Origin: an uncultured Lachnospiraceae bacterium
GTDB lineage: Bacteria; Bacillota; Clostridia; Lachnospirales; Lachnospiraceae
DNA: 38,731 bases
Assembly: GCA_910583615.1 (NCBI GenBank)
Contig: CAJTXP010000040.1
Coordinates: 1-38,731 of the forward strand
Reading direction: 5' to 3'
In this document: positions 38,240 to 38,731 of the stretch, one piece after another
Layout of the letters: every line of letters begins with the position of its first letter
Numbering within the stretch: position 1 is the stretch's first letter
Position numbers and translations under genes: made by a program
The notes under the pieces: model-generated
The model's input: only the letters and a program-made list of their open reading frames with translations
The model's database searches: none
Told to the model about the DNA's origin: nothing

Positions 38240-38731
38240 TTGCCGGTTAATTCTTTTGAAAATTACCCAATGTCATGGATACCCGATAAAGAAAAATTAA
38301 CATCACCAATTTACATATCTATTGCGGAACTTTTAGAGCAGGATATCCAGAGCGGCAAACTGGTTGGAAATACAAAACTGCCGCCCCAAAGAGAATTAGC
38401 AGACTTTCTTGATTTGAACCTGAGCACAATAACCCGTGCATTCAAGATTTGTGAAAATAAGGGACTAATCTATGCCAATATAGGACAAGGTACATTTGTA
38501 TCCCCCAATGCCGCCATCCCGTCTTTCCATAAAGCAGATAACGGGTGCATAGAACTGGGTATCATCAGACCTTTTTACCAGTATAATGAGATGGTTGCCG
38601 ATATTGCGCAAAAAACCATACTACGCAATACTGCCCGGTATCTTTTTGAATTTGACAGCATATCGGAATCTTACAGGCACAAACAGACCGCCATAAAATG
38701 GCTGAAATCTTTCCATATAGAAACAGAGCCT
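38240..38731 (+). CDS. MocR/GntR-type regulator with aminotransferase domain, partial
   Basis: The frame runs off the window after 164 residues. It starts at a TTG (38240) eight bases after GGAGG, giving 'PVNSFENYPMSW', the usual N-terminus of this group. The GntR winged helix follows ('LPPQRELADFLDLNLSTITR', then 'GLIYANIGQGTFV'). The start of the fold-type I aminotransferase domain lies beyond. MocR proteins use PLP to sense amino compounds. The gene's upstream region is replaced by the truncated MATE gene, so its own promoter may be lost. Confidence 0.8.
   Translation, partial: MPVNSFENYPMSWIPDKEKLTSPIYISIAELLEQDIQSGKLVGNTKLPPQRELADFLDLNLSTITRAFKICENKGLIYANIGQGTFVSPNAAIPSFHKADNGCIELGIIRPFYQYNEMVADIAQKTILRNTARYLFEFDSISESYRHKQTAIKWLKSFHIETEP

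Overview
The window looks like the chromosome of a spore-forming member of the Clostridia, most likely a Lachnospiraceae-type gut anaerobe. The evidence is a SpoIIID gene, a TPP-riboswitch-controlled ThiT thiamine transporter, strong GGAGG ribosome sites with frequent TTG/GTG starts, a 3'-guaA integration site, and radical-SAM and flavodoxin-type redox genes. Genus and species cannot be fixed by reading alone.

Layout. (1) 1-714: one small gene of unknown function and its terminators, on the host side of the left attachment core or in a neighbouring element. (2) 715-9470: an 8.7 kb integrative element bounded by a 14-bp direct repeat. The right copy is the last 14 bases of guaA. The element has a tyrosine integrase, two divergent HTH regulators, a RepA-like AAA ATPase next to an iteron-like repeat cluster, an ImmA-like metalloprotease, several small unknown genes, and a scaffold plus major capsid protein cassette with its own promoter and terminator. 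It also has a zinc-ribbon protein and a holin-like type I toxin with a predicted antisense RNA. No portal, terminase or tail gene is visible, so it reads as a small capsid-encoding phage satellite, or less likely a remnant prophage. (3) 9457-12369: guaA, thiT with its riboswitch, and spoIIID. (4) 12561-26250: a pentose or ketose utilisation locus. A nine-gene leftward operon encodes an Rpe-like epimerase, a UlaE-like 3-epimerase, an AraD-like 4-epimerase, a ribulokinase-like FGGY kinase, a FrlC-like TIM-barrel epimerase and a complete CUT2/RhaS-type sugar ABC transporter. Divergent from it are a BtpA/SgcQ-family gene, an L-xylulokinase-like FGGY kinase, a DeoR regulator and, convergent, a HAD phosphatase. 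Together these predict L-xylulose and L-ribulose entering the pentose phosphate pathway as D-xylulose 5-phosphate. (5) 26325-28437: a YeiL-like Crp/Fnr regulator, a methyltransferase, and a BlaI repressor with two operator dyads followed by a BlaR1 gene cut after 41 codons. (6) 28544-38731: an SPL-like radical SAM gene, an HxlR regulator divergent from two tandem radical-SAM paralogues, and a redox cluster (MerR, SUMF1-flavodoxin lipoprotein, cupin, aldo/keto reductase, carboxymuconolactone decarboxylase, DUF4405). This cluster is decaying: a frameshift plus nonsense codon, an internal deletion, and two truncated MATE genes. The window ends inside a MocR/GntR-type regulator.

The parts most worth following up are the minimal capsid satellite with its split ATPase, iteron-like repeats and toxin locus, and the unusual set of epimerases and kinases around the sugar transporter.
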